Source: Streptomyces tardus
Lineage (GTDB): Bacteria; Actinomycetota; Actinomycetes; Streptomycetales; Streptomycetaceae
NCBI RefSeq assembly: GCF_018101125.2
Contig: NZ_JAELVF020000001.1
Span: 3,043,977-3,107,976 of the forward strand
Length of the DNA stretch: 64,000 nucleotides
Direction of reading: 5' to 3'
Of this stretch, positions 52,540 to 60,484 are shown in pieces (positions within the stretch are counted from its first letter, which is position 1; every line of letters begins with the position of its first letter). The notes beneath the pieces are model-generated. The model was not told the origin of the DNA. It did no database searches and saw only the letters and a list, made by a program, of their open reading frames with translations. The translations under genes and the position numbers were made by a program.

Positions 52540-53391
52540 TTACTCGTCTCCCATCACCAGGCCCTCGATGGTGTGCTTCTGGGTGATGGGCGTCAGTTTG
52601 TCGACGACCGGGCAGTTCAGGTGGTGGCGCACCCGCTCCGGCAGCGCCTCCCAGTACCTCCGCGTGAGAGCGGTGTCGTGGCGGTCGGCGTTGTTCGCCC
52701 CGGGCCCGTCGACGCCCAGTACGAGAACGGGTCGCGCCGCGGTCGACTCGTTCCTGGTGCCGCGGTGGACGGTCAGTGCGCTGCGGGCCGAAATGTCGCC
52801 CCGCTGCGGGTACTTGCGCACCGCGCGCTGTTCGTAGCGGCCGTAGCGCTCACGGGGAGGGAACATCCCGTGCGCGAAGTCGGGTTCGTCGTCCCACTGG
52901 GTGCCGGGGGCGATCTCGAAGGGGCCCATGTCCTCGGTGGTGTCGACCGCGGTGAGGTTGAACGCCAGTGAGGTGAGGCGACGTTCGGTGCGCGTCTCCT
53001 CGGGGATGGGGAAGTCGCGGTGCCAGGGCTGGTTGACCGCGCCCGCGAGCGGTACGTCGAAACCGAGCTCGACGATGCGGTAGTCCGGTCCGAGGACGGC
53101 GGTGGCCACGGATCGGACCCAGGGATGCTCGACGAGGTCCACGAACCCCCGCAGCTGTTCGGGGTGTATCTCCACGTAGTAGCGGTGCGGACCCCGCCCC
53201 ACCGCGCCGTCGGGTCGGGAGCGCGCCTCCTCGAAGGCGGTCTCGATGTCCTCGCGCAGCCGGTCGGTCCACTCCTTGGTGAAGGCACCTTTCCGTGCCG
53301 TGATGCCGTCTGTGTACAGGTTCGTCACTTCCTGCGACACGTCGACGTCCAGGTCGCCGGCACGGTCTCCGGGATATGCGGACACAGTCAT
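52540..53391 (-). CDS. Phytanoyl-CoA dioxygenase (PhyH)-family protein
   Basis: 283 residues. Fe(II)/2-oxoglutarate-dependent oxygenase: QPWHRDFPIPEE gives the HxD metal ligands, ARSALTVHRGTRNESTAARP gives the distal His and the Arg that binds 2-oxoglutarate. HRYYVEIHPEQLRGFVDLVE and AGAVNQPW precede. PhyH proteins hydroxylate or halogenate small molecules; the substrate is unknown. ATG 53391 is chosen for the conserved N-terminus. Divergent from a LacI regulator. Confidence 0.87.
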   Translation of the reverse strand: MTVSAYPGDRAGDLDVDVSQEVTNLYTDGITARKGAFTKEWTDRLREDIETAFEEARSRPDGAVGRGPHRYYVEIHPEQLRGFVDLVEHPWVRSVATAVLGPDYRIVELGFDVPLAGAVNQPWHRDFPIPEETRTERRLTSLAFNLTAVDTTEDMGPFEIAPGTQWDDEPDFAHGMFPPRERYGRYEQRAVRKYPQRGDISARSALTVHRGTRNESTAARPVLVLGVDGPGANNADRHDTALTRRYWEALPERVRHHLNCPVVDKLTPITQKHTIEGLVMGDE

Positions 53392-53427
53392 CCTCGCCTC
53401 CTCGCGGGCAGAGCTTCCTGCCTCAGA

Positions 53428-53453
53428 TTGCATCGATGAATGCAGCGTTGCAA
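53428..53453. promoter_or_regulatory. Probable LacI operator
   Basis: TTGCATCG (53428-53435) and CGTTGCAA (53446-53453) form an imperfect palindrome (7 of 8 arm bases pair) with a 10-bp centre in the 106-bp divergent region. Confidence 0.55.
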
Positions 53454-53497
53454 CAGTCTGTGCGACAACTCCTGTGCGGATGTTGGCGCATGGCAGG

Positions 53498-54511
53498 ATG
53501 ACGAGGGTGAGCAGTCGACTGAAGGATGTGGCAGCCCGGGCCGGCGTCTCCGTGCGCACCGTGTCGAACGTCGTCAGCGGGTCCGCACCGGTCGCCCCGG
53601 AGACCCGGCGGCGCGTCCAGGAGGTGATCGACGAGCTCGGCTACCGCCCCAACCTCGCAGCCCGCAGCCTGCGCGCGGGCCGCACCGGCATCATCGGCCT
53701 GGCCATACCCGAACTGCACTCGCCCTACTTCGGCGAACTCGCCGGACTCCTGGTGGACGGCGCCCAGCGCCGGTCCTGGACCGTGGTCATCGACCAGACG
53801 CGGGGCGACGCGGACGCCGAACGCCGCCTGCTCGTCCCGGGTGGCGGGCGGATGGTCGACGGCCTCATCATCAGCCCCTGGGCGCTGGATCCGGCCGAGT
53901 TGGCCGCGACGGAGCCCGCCGTCCCGCTCGTTCTCCTCGGCGAGCGCAGTCCGCACGGGGCGGCGGACCACGTCGCCGTCGACAACGTCGCCGCCGCCGA
54001 CGAAGCCACCAGCCACCTCATCGGTCTGGGTCACCGACGCATCGCCGCCATCGGCCTCCAGCCCCATCTCCACAACGGCACCGCCCGGCTGCGCGCCGAG
54101 GGCTACCGCCGCGCACTGGACCGCGCAGGGCTTCCTCATGAACCGGCCGCCCAGCGCTCCACGGCCGCGCTGCACCGGGCCGACGGCGCCCGCACCATGG
54201 CCGAACTCCTCGACGGGCCGTCCGCCCCCGACGCCGTGTTCGCCTTCAGCGACGAACTCGCCCTGGGCGCCCTCCACGTGGCGCACCAGCGGGGCCTGCG
54301 CGTGCCCGAGGACATCGCGATCGTCGGCTTCGACGACATCGAGGACGGCCGCTACAGCCACCCCGCGCTGACCACCATCGCGCCCGACAAGCAGCAGATC
54401 GCCGAACGGTCGCTGCAATGCCTGGCGGACCGCGTCTACAGCCCCGGCAACACCGTTCCCCCGCAGCAACTCGTCGTCCCGCACCGGCTGATCAGACGCG
54501 GCACCACCTGA
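53498..54511 (+). CDS. LacI-family transcriptional regulator
   Basis: 337 residues. HTH: RLKDVAARAGVSVRTVSNVV followed by SGSAPVAPETRRRVQEVIDE and the hinge helix LGYRPNLAARSLRAGRT. Periplasmic-binding-like sensor domain follows (VAVDNVAAADEATSHLIGLG, IAIVGFDDIEDGRYSHPALT). Usually senses a sugar. GTG 53507 is an alternative start. Probably regulates itself and the PhyH gene, which is unusual since no sugar gene is next to it. Confidence 0.92.
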   Translation: MTRVSSRLKDVAARAGVSVRTVSNVVSGSAPVAPETRRRVQEVIDELGYRPNLAARSLRAGRTGIIGLAIPELHSPYFGELAGLLVDGAQRRSWTVVIDQTRGDADAERRLLVPGGGRMVDGLIISPWALDPAELAATEPAVPLVLLGERSPHGAADHVAVDNVAAADEATSHLIGLGHRRIAAIGLQPHLHNGTARLRAEGYRRALDRAGLPHEPAAQRSTAALHRADGARTMAELLDGPSAPDAVFAFSDELALGALHVAHQRGLRVPEDIAIVGFDDIEDGRYSHPALTTIAPDKQQIAERSLQCLADRVYSPGNTVPPQQLVVPHRLIRRGTT

Positions 54512-54719
54512 GCCGACAGCCCCACGAGGAGCAGCCACGCGCGAGCGGAGGCCGCGTTCGCGCCTGTCGCTACTCCGGCCGTGGGCGCCCGTTCGCTCGC
54601 CGTACGGTACGCCTCGGCCGCTGCACGTTTCCGGCTCCGCGCGACCGGGTTGAGCCCGGCCGGCTCGGACTCGGTTGACGGCCGGCGGACGGCCACGGAA
54701 CAGTCGGGTGCTCGCTGAT

Positions 54720-54727
54720 GCTCCTAT
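54720..54727. repeat. Direct repeat at IS110 element, left in window
   Basis: GCTCCTAT, 6 bp beyond the transposase stop codon. Same eight bases at 56026-56033. Confidence 0.6.
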
Positions 54728-54732
54728 TGCTG

Positions 54733-55947
54733 TCAAGCGGCTTGGAGCCAGTTGCGGTAGGCGTAGGTGAGGTCGTCGTCTCTGCTGAGTCCTCGTTCGA
54801 TTCTGGAGATGGTGGTGGGCCAGACTCCGAAGTGCTGGGCGACAGCGGTGAGAGTGATGTTCTTGGCCTGCCGCAAGGGACGCAGATCGGCTGTGCCCGG
54901 GATGGTGACCGTGGTGGTGAGGCAGCGGAACATCTCCCGGGCGATGGCCCGTTTCAGCATCCGGATGATTTCCTTCTTGGTCCGTCCGGCAGCGGTCTGT
55001 CGTGCGACGTAGGCCCGGGTCCGGGCGTCGCTGGACATGCGGACCAGGGCGACGCGGTAGAGGGCTGCGTTGGCTGTTCGGTCACCGCCTCGGGAGAGGC
55101 GGTGCCGGTTGGTTCTGCCGCTGGAGGCAGGGACCGGCGCGGCTCCGCAGAGTGCTGCGAAGGACGCCTCGGTCCGCATCCGTTCGGGGTTGCCGCCTGC
55201 GGTGATCAGCAGTTGTGCGGCGGTGTCGGGGCCGACACCGTAGGCGGCCCGCAAACCCGGGTTGTGGGTGGTGACCTCTGCGTCCAGGGCCCGCGTCAGC
55301 GTCTCGTGCTCGGCGGTGAGTTCCTTGACGCGGCGGGCGAGGCTTTTCAGTGCGGTCAGGACGGCGACGTGTAGGGCGTCGCCGGTCGGCCGCAGCCGGG
55401 CCAGGGCCTCGGTGCGGTCGGTGCTCTTGAGCTGCCCGTATTTCGCGCGGATGGCGTCCGGGGCGGTGATGAGGACGTTGCCGATCTGGTTGAGTGCGGC
55501 GGTGCGGGCCTTGACGGCGGAGCGGGCGGCGTTGTGCAGGGCGCGTATCCCGGCGACCGTCTCGTCCTTGGGTGAGCTGGAGGCTCTGCCGGACAGGGCG
55601 GCGCGAGCGGCGGCGTAGGCGTCGATCGGGTCGGACTTGCCAGTGCGGCGGCGTTCGGCCCTGTCAGGGCGGTTGACCTCGACGACCTGGTGCCCGCGGG
55701 AGCGGGCGGTGCGGGTGAAGCCGGCCCCGTAGGACGAGGTGCCTTCCACTCCGATCGCGACCACACCTCCGTGGGCGGTCAGGAAGGCCAGGGCCGCTGC
55801 GTATCCAGCGGTGGTGGTGGCGAACTCCGCGTCCGCGAGATGGCCGCCGTTGTCGCTGATGACCGCGACGTGGACGGTGTCGGCGTGGGAGTCAACCCCG
55901 CCGAACACGTCCCGGTCCATGGTGTCCGCCGCGACCTCTGATGCCAT
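54733..55947 (-). CDS. IS110 transposase with extra C-terminal HTH
   Basis: 404 residues. DEDD RuvC-like N-terminus: GGVDSHADTVHVAVISDN, VAIGVEGTSSYG and RTGKSDPIDAYAAARAAL. Transposase_20 C-terminal part with the serine loop ALCGAAPVPASSGRTNRHRL and SRGGDRTANAALYRVALVRM. After the usual end, about 50 residues form an XRE-like HTH (LRPLRQAKNITLTAVAQHFG, VWPTTISRIERGLSRDDDLT), an addition I do not associate with IS110. ATG 55947 or ATG 55920. The frame is intact, so the element could be active. Confidence 0.9.
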   Translation of the reverse strand: MASEVAADTMDRDVFGGVDSHADTVHVAVISDNGGHLADAEFATTTAGYAAALAFLTAHGGVVAIGVEGTSSYGAGFTRTARSRGHQVVEVNRPDRAERRRTGKSDPIDAYAAARAALSGRASSSPKDETVAGIRALHNAARSAVKARTAALNQIGNVLITAPDAIRAKYGQLKSTDRTEALARLRPTGDALHVAVLTALKSLARRVKELTAEHETLTRALDAEVTTHNPGLRAAYGVGPDTAAQLLITAGGNPERMRTEASFAALCGAAPVPASSGRTNRHRLSRGGDRTANAALYRVALVRMSSDARTRAYVARQTAAGRTKKEIIRMLKRAIAREMFRCLTTTVTIPGTADLRPLRQAKNITLTAVAQHFGVWPTTISRIERGLSRDDDLTYAYRNWLQAA

Positions 55948-56025
55948 GCTGATACTGCCTTCCCAGCCGAAGGTAGGCGCCGGCCGGGTGGCGCAGACAG
56001 GACATTGAAGGGGCTTCTGACCAAG

Positions 56026-56033
56026 CTCCTATC
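56026..56033. repeat. Direct repeat at IS110 element, right in window
   Basis: GCTCCTAT, 78 bp upstream of the transposase start; partner of 54720-54727. Confidence 0.6.
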
Positions 56034-56193
56034 AGGTCATGTTCCGCCCGGCCGGAGCCATGAGAACGAGTTCCGGCGGCCGGACAGACCAGCGCGAGGA
56101 CAGCCCAGCAGGGCGTCAGTCAGTGCCCGAGTCACGACCGCCGGAACCCGAGTATCAGCATCAATGTCAGTGCCCGGTGCGAGACTGACCGGC

Positions 56194-56802
56194 ATGACGG
56201 AAGCGCGGCAGAAGGCAGACCTCCGGCGGTACCTGCAGGCGGGCCGCGAGGCTCTGCTGTGGAAGCTCGACGGGCTGTCCGAGTACGAGATGCGACGCCC
56301 CATGACGCCGACCGGCACCAATCTGCTCGGGCTCGTCAAGCACATGGCCGGGGTGGAGATCGGCTACTTCGGCGAGACCTTCGGGCGGCCCTTCGACCCG
56401 CTGCCCGCCTGGCTGGTCGACATCGAGAACGCCGAGGAGAACGCCGAGGAGAACGTGGACATGTGGGCCACGGCGGAGGAGTCGAGCGCGGACATCGTCG
56501 GCCTCTACCGCCGGGTGTGGGAGCACGCGGACGCGACGATCGAAAGGCTGCCGCTGGACGCGCCCGGCGAGGTGCCCCACTGGCCGCAGGACCGCAGACA
56601 TGTGACGCTGCACCAGATCGTGGTCCACGTCATCGCCGACCTCACCCGGCACGCGGGGCACGCCGACATCCTGCGCGAGTTGATCGACGGGGCGGTCGGC
56701 ATGCGCGAGGGCAACGACAACATGCCCACCGACGACCGCGCCTGGTGGGAGCGCCACCATCGCCAAGTGGAGCGAGCGGCAGGCGAGTTCACCCCGAGCT
56801 GA
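56194..56802 (+). CDS. DinB/DUF664-family protein
   Basis: 202 residues. DinB-like four-helix bundle: RYLQAGREALLWKLDGLSEY, NLLGLVKHMAGVEIGYFGET with the first metal His, and LHQIVVHVIADLTRHAGHAD with two more His. Such proteins include thiol S-transferases (bacillithiol, mycothiol). A small internal repeat NAEENAEEN follows the first His region. ATG 56194 is 160 bp from the IS element end. Single gene. Confidence 0.87.
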   Translation: MTEARQKADLRRYLQAGREALLWKLDGLSEYEMRRPMTPTGTNLLGLVKHMAGVEIGYFGETFGRPFDPLPAWLVDIENAEENAEENVDMWATAEESSADIVGLYRRVWEHADATIERLPLDAPGEVPHWPQDRRHVTLHQIVVHVIADLTRHAGHADILRELIDGAVGMREGNDNMPTDDRAWWERHHRQVERAAGEFTPS

Positions 56803-56933
56803 CCCCGTGCGCCCGTCGACGGCACTGCCCGTGCGCGAGGATCGTCCCTGCCTTGGCCCGACCTGCGCCATGAGCAGAGGCGCCGACCGCGTGCCGACCT
56901 GCGCCTCTGCTTGGTGCGGGTGTTGTGGTTCGG

Positions 56934-57131
56934 TCAGTCGCCCTGCTTGATGAGGTCGACGAAGGCGGCCCACTCTGTGGGGGAGAAGGCGAAGGCGCCA
57001 CGGGTGCGGTCCTTGCTGTCGCCGACCGCGACGAGGCCGTCGGCCGTCAGCTGGGTCTCCAGGCAGTTGCCGCTGCCTCCGTTGGAATAGCTCGACTTGT
57101 GCCACAGATGTGCGGGCAGATCGTGTCGCAT
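56934..57131 (-). CDS. DUF397 protein
   Basis: 65 residues. Family pattern WHKSSYSNGGSGNCLETQ, GLVAVGDSKDRTRGAFAFSP and EWAAFVDLIKQGD. ATG 57131 with GGAGGA upstream is preferred to the earlier ATG 57176. DUF397 proteins are partners of XRE-DUF5753 regulators in Streptomyces; together they act as antitoxin/regulatory pairs in BldB-like networks. First of three DUF397 genes in a row downstream of the XRE gene 57665-58531. Confidence 0.87.
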   Translation of the reverse strand: MRHDLPAHLWHKSSYSNGGSGNCLETQLTADGLVAVGDSKDRTRGAFAFSPTEWAAFVDLIKQGD

Positions 57132-57176
57132 GCTGTTTCCTCCGGCAAGAGGTGCCGTCGCGGTGCGGTGCTGCAC

Positions 57177-57404
57177 CTAACCGAGATTGTCGAAGTCGTT
57201 CTTGTGCACGCCCCCTTTGAACGCCAGCCACTCGCCGGCAGTGAAGCAGAGGTGAGAGGCATGGGGGTGCTTGGAGACGTGTACGGCCATGCCACCTACG
57301 AGTAGCGCAGCGAGTTCGCAGCACTGACTGTTGCTCGCGGTCAGAATGCTCTTCTGTCAGATAGGTGGCGTGGGGTCGATCGAGTAAAGGTCCTGCTTCT
57401 CCAT
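57177..57404 (-). pseudogene. DUF397 gene with an in-frame stop codon
   Basis: The frame starts MEKQDLYSIDPTPPI, meets TGA at 57359-57357 (codon 16) and goes on as QKSILTASNSQCCELAALLV, GGMAVHVSKHPHASHLCFTA and GEWLAFKGGVHKNDFDNLG before the proper stop. Relatives have Trp before KS at that position, so TGG has become TGA. The rest of the gene is undamaged. Restored length 75 residues. Confidence 0.8.
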
Positions 57405-57451
57405 CAGTCTTACCTGCCTTCCAGGCTCGCGATCAGGCCGTTCCTTCATGC

Positions 57452-57649
57452 TCAGGCAAAGAAGGAACCGGTTTTGACGGCTGCGAGGAAGGTGAGCCAT
57501 CCATTGCCCGGGAAAGTGACCTCCGGGCCCGCGAAAGTCTTCGAATCGCGGAACGCCATGCGCCCGTCAGATCGGTACTGCGCTTCCACGCATGCGCCGT
57601 TCTGGGCGCTGTAGCTGCTCTTGAACCAACGCGAACGGTCTGTGTTCAT
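57452..57649 (-). CDS. DUF397 protein
   Basis: 65 residues. RWFKSSYSAQNGACVEAQYR, GRMAFRDSKTFAGPEVTFPG and GWLTFLAAVKTGSFFA cover the whole family pattern. It lies 15 bp downstream of the XRE-DUF5753 gene on the same strand, so the two form an operon. Confidence 0.9.
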   Translation of the reverse strand: MNTDRSRWFKSSYSAQNGACVEAQYRSDGRMAFRDSKTFAGPEVTFPGNGWLTFLAAVKTGSFFA

Positions 57650-57664
57650 CTCGACTGATTCTCT

Positions 57665-58531
57665 CTACTCGGTCGACTCTTGACGGATCTCGTCGATAAG
57701 CGCCTTGCTCTCAAGTTCGCCGAGGGCTGTAGCTCGTAGGTGATCGAAAACATCCGCGTAGTAGGCGAGATCGTCCGGTCCTTCGAGGTACGTATGGCTC
57801 ACATGGCTCTCGGTCAACACCACTTCCATGCTCGAGGGCGCAGGGAACCGGTAGATCTTGAAGGGGAGTGGGCCGCCTCGATAGGCGCCCACAGAGAAGG
57901 GTAGTACTTGCAGCGTCACGTTCGGTAGGTGTGACAACTCAAGTAGGTGGCCAAGCTGAGTGCGCATGGTGGACACGCTTCCGTACTGTTGACGGAGTGC
58001 GGCTTCGCCGAGGATCACCCAAGTAGAGATCGGGTTCTCTTCGCGAGTAAGGGCCTTCTGGCGCTCAAGGCGCACGTCCAACTTCGTCTGGGCATCAGAG
58101 TCGAGAGGCCCTGGTGAGCCGCCCCCAATGACTGCCTCCGCGTAGCTTCCCGTCTGGAAGAGGCCATCGACTACTCCCGGTTCGAATCCTCGGCAGTAGG
58201 AGGCATCCTCTTCCAGGCCAATGAGATCAAGGAAATCTTGGGGAAGCCGGTCTTCAAGTACTCGCCACCAGCGCTGCTTCCGACTCTCTCGTGCAAGTGA
58301 GAGCCAACCGTCGCGAGTTGCGGTGTCCTCAATCTCGTAAAGGTCCAGCAATGCCTTGAGGTCGAGAGGGCGTATCGGGCTTCGCCCCGACTCAATCCTG
58401 CTGACCTTCGAAGGGTTGCAGCTCAGTTGGTCCGCTGCGTGTTCCAGGTGCAGGCCACGTTCCTCGCGAAGGCGTCGAAGGTTGGTGCCCAGTACCCGGC
58501 GACGGACTGTCGGCTTCGGATCGTCTGGCAT
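57665..58531 (-). CDS. XRE regulator with DUF5753 domain
   Basis: 288 residues. HTH at about 14-70 (GTNLRRLREERGLHLEHAAD; LSCNPSKVSRIESGRSPIRP), then DUF5753 (WWRVLEDRLPQDFLDLIGLE, VDGLFQTGSYAEAVIGG, VTLQVLPFSVGAYRGGPLPF). G+C is markedly lower than in flanking genes. Partner of the DUF397 genes downstream. ATG 58531 has AGGGA upstream. The following gene, on the other strand, encodes an anti-sigma-like ATPase, a common neighbour. Confidence 0.92.
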   Translation of the reverse strand: MPDDPKPTVRRRVLGTNLRRLREERGLHLEHAADQLSCNPSKVSRIESGRSPIRPLDLKALLDLYEIEDTATRDGWLSLARESRKQRWWRVLEDRLPQDFLDLIGLEEDASYCRGFEPGVVDGLFQTGSYAEAVIGGGSPGPLDSDAQTKLDVRLERQKALTREENPISTWVILGEAALRQQYGSVSTMRTQLGHLLELSHLPNVTLQVLPFSVGAYRGGPLPFKIYRFPAPSSMEVVLTESHVSHTYLEGPDDLAYYADVFDHLRATALGELESKALIDEIRQESTE

Positions 58532-58733
58532 GCGCTCCCTCTCCTTCGTTGATCGACAGGGTACCGCTGGGAGTTGAGCCGCCAGTCGCTCGTAGAAGTG
58601 AATCACGGTGTATGACTTGCACCATGCAAGGCGTCGTTGTCATCCTGTGAGTGCGGACAGTTACGCCAAGCGGTGTGTGTCTGAGTCACGCCTGCATGCC
58701 TGCACGCGTGTTACGTCTGCCAAGGGAGGTCCC

Positions 58734-59162
58734 GTGAACGGCGCACTGCGAGTTGAAAGCCAGCAGCCCGTGTACCAGTGGGAGTTACGGATTCGCCCGG
58801 AAGATCTGGAGTCCTGGAGGCGCCAAGTTGCCCATGTTGTGCGGGAGTTGGGTGGGGACTACGGTGCGGTGGCGGTTGCGCGGCTCGGGGTGTCGGAGCT
58901 GCTGAGCAACGTGTGCAAGCACGTGGGGGACCGGCGGTGCCGCCTGGAGGTGGAACGGGAAGGTGCGGGCGTCCGCGTACGGCTCTTCGACCGTTCGCCG
59001 CAGGTGCCGGCCGTACGCGTGCCGACGTGGGACGCCGAGGAGGGCAGAGGGCTGTGGCTGCTGCGCGAGATGGCGGACGCGCTCGGCTACACCTGTACGC
59101 CGGACGGCAAGTGGGTGTGGTTCCGCTGCCTGTTGGCCACTCCGCGCGGGCACGCCCGGTGA
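58734..59162 (+). CDS. Anti-sigma-factor-like ATP-binding protein with TTA codon
   Basis: 142 residues. HATPase_c_2/RsbW-like fold: GAVAVARLGVSELLSNVCKH (N-box), VRVRLFDRSPQVPAVRVPTW (G1 region) and GRGLWLLREMADALGYTCTP (G2 region). Such proteins bind or phosphorylate anti-anti-sigma partners, and in Streptomyces often accompany XRE/DUF397 genes. Ribosome site AGGGAGGT before GTG 58734. Leu18 is encoded by TTA (58785-58787), a codon that in Streptomyces needs the bldA tRNA, so translation is probably growth-stage dependent. Overlaps the next gene (GTGA). Confidence 0.88.
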   Translation: MNGALRVESQQPVYQWELRIRPEDLESWRRQVAHVVRELGGDYGAVAVARLGVSELLSNVCKHVGDRRCRLEVEREGAGVRVRLFDRSPQVPAVRVPTWDAEEGRGLWLLREMADALGYTCTPDGKWVWFRCLLATPRGHAR

Positions 59163-59527
59163 ACCGGCGGCGTGCGTACCGCGCGGAGTTCGTCGCCTAC
59201 CAGGGTGAGCCGGAACCTCGGATGTACCACCTCGGCGAGGCGTTCTCCACCAGTGTTGCCGAGGTCCAACACTGGGCGTACGAGCGGGCGTTGAGCATCG
59301 CGGCCGTCCTCGGGCCGGGTTCGGCGGACGGCGGGGAGGTCGCGGCGTTCCACGACTGGAGCCGGAGATCGACCGAGGAAGGCACCCGGGCCCGGCTGCT
59401 GTGCGGCCATGTCGTCGCCCACGCGTACGACGGTGCGGACTGCACCTGGGAGTTCTCGCTCCGCCCGGTGCCCTTCCCGGCCTCGGGGCTGGGCCGACCG
59501 GCGGGCTGCGCAGGGGAGTCGGAGTGA
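59159..59527 (+). CDS. Hypothetical protein coupled to the ATPase
   Basis: 122 residues from a GTG that overlaps the ATPase stop. It begins RRRAYRAEFVAYQGEPEPRM and contains VAEVQHWAYERALSIAAVLG and CTWEFSLRPVPFP. I recognise no domain. Coupling suggests that it works with the ATPase; no signal or membrane segment. Confidence 0.6.
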   Translation: MNRRRAYRAEFVAYQGEPEPRMYHLGEAFSTSVAEVQHWAYERALSIAAVLGPGSADGGEVAAFHDWSRRSTEEGTRARLLCGHVVAHAYDGADCTWEFSLRPVPFPASGLGRPAGCAGESE

Positions 59528-59631
59528 CCTCCTGTATCAACACCACAGCTACATACGGGAGTTGGGTGCTTCGCCTCGCCGGCCGCACAAATCCTGTGGG
59601 CGTACGCGCGGTGCGCTGCTAGCTTCGCGCG

Positions 59632-60390
59632 ATGACGCTCACCGATCCGCCACGTCTGTCCCGCCTCACCTTCCACGGACCGCTCTCCGAGACCCGGGCC
59701 GCCGGTCTCGTCGACAGGCTCGTCCGCAACGGCCCCGCCACGATCCTGGACATCGGCTGTGGCTGGGGGGAGTTGACGCTGCGGCTGCTCGAGGCGCAGC
59801 CCACCGCCACCGCCGTCGGCGTCGACCTCAACGCCGAGGACCTGGCCCGGGGTCGCCGCAACGCCGAGGCGCGCGGGCTCGCCGACCGTGCCGACTTTGT
59901 CGAGGGCAACGCGGCCGAACTCCCAGGCGCCGCGGCCGATCTCGTTCTGTGCCTCGGTGCCGCCCAGGCCCTCACCGACAACGCTCCGCCGCACACCGCC
60001 GACGCACTGCGCGTGCTGCGCGGCCTCGTCGCTCCGGGCGGGCGCGTGCTGCTGGGCGAGGGGTTCTGGGAGCGCCCTCCCACCGCCGACGAACTCGCCG
60101 CGATGTGGCCGGGCGCCTCCGCCGAGGAGCACCACGACCTCGCCACGCTCGCCGAACTCGCCGAGGAGGCGGGCTTCCGCGTCGAGTGGATCGAGACCGC
60201 CAACCGCGACGAGTGGGAGGAGTTCGAGTCGCGCTACCAGTCGGATGTGGAGGTCTGGCTCGCCGCCCACCACGACCACCCGGAGGCCGCAGGGACGCGC
60301 GAGCGGGTGCGGCGGCACCGGTCGAGCTGGCTGCGCGGCTACCGCGGAGTGCTCGGCCTCGCCTACCTCACCCTGGTCCCGGTCGACTGA
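59632..60390 (+). CDS. Class I SAM-dependent methyltransferase
   Basis: 252 residues. SAM loop TILDIGCGWGELTLRLLEAQ, acidic loop VGVDLNAEDLARGRRNAEAR, DLVLCLGAAQALTD and LRGLVAPGGRVLLGEGFWER. ATG 59632 starts the family match, though no clear ribosome site is present. Substrate unknown; not in an operon with either neighbour. Confidence 0.85.
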   Translation: MTLTDPPRLSRLTFHGPLSETRAAGLVDRLVRNGPATILDIGCGWGELTLRLLEAQPTATAVGVDLNAEDLARGRRNAEARGLADRADFVEGNAAELPGAAADLVLCLGAAQALTDNAPPHTADALRVLRGLVAPGGRVLLGEGFWERPPTADELAAMWPGASAEEHHDLATLAELAEEAGFRVEWIETANRDEWEEFESRYQSDVEVWLAAHHDHPEAAGTRERVRRHRSSWLRGYRGVLGLAYLTLVPVD

Positions 60391-60484
60391 ACAGCGCGCC
60401 CACTCCCGCGCCCACGCCGCCGCGCCCACGCCCGAGCAGCCACTCCCGCGCCCGAGCCGCCGGTACCCGGCGCCGCGCGGCGGC

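Larger units (their letters stand above)
54720..56033. mobile_element. IS110-family insertion element
   Basis: One transposase gene between two copies of GCTCCTAT (54720-54727 and 56026-56033). IS110 elements lack long terminal inverted repeats and often leave short direct repeats of the target core, as here. The non-coding sequence before the transposase (55948-56025) and after it (54728-54732) is short. The element lies between the LacI gene and a DinB-like gene without breaking either. Confidence 0.7.
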
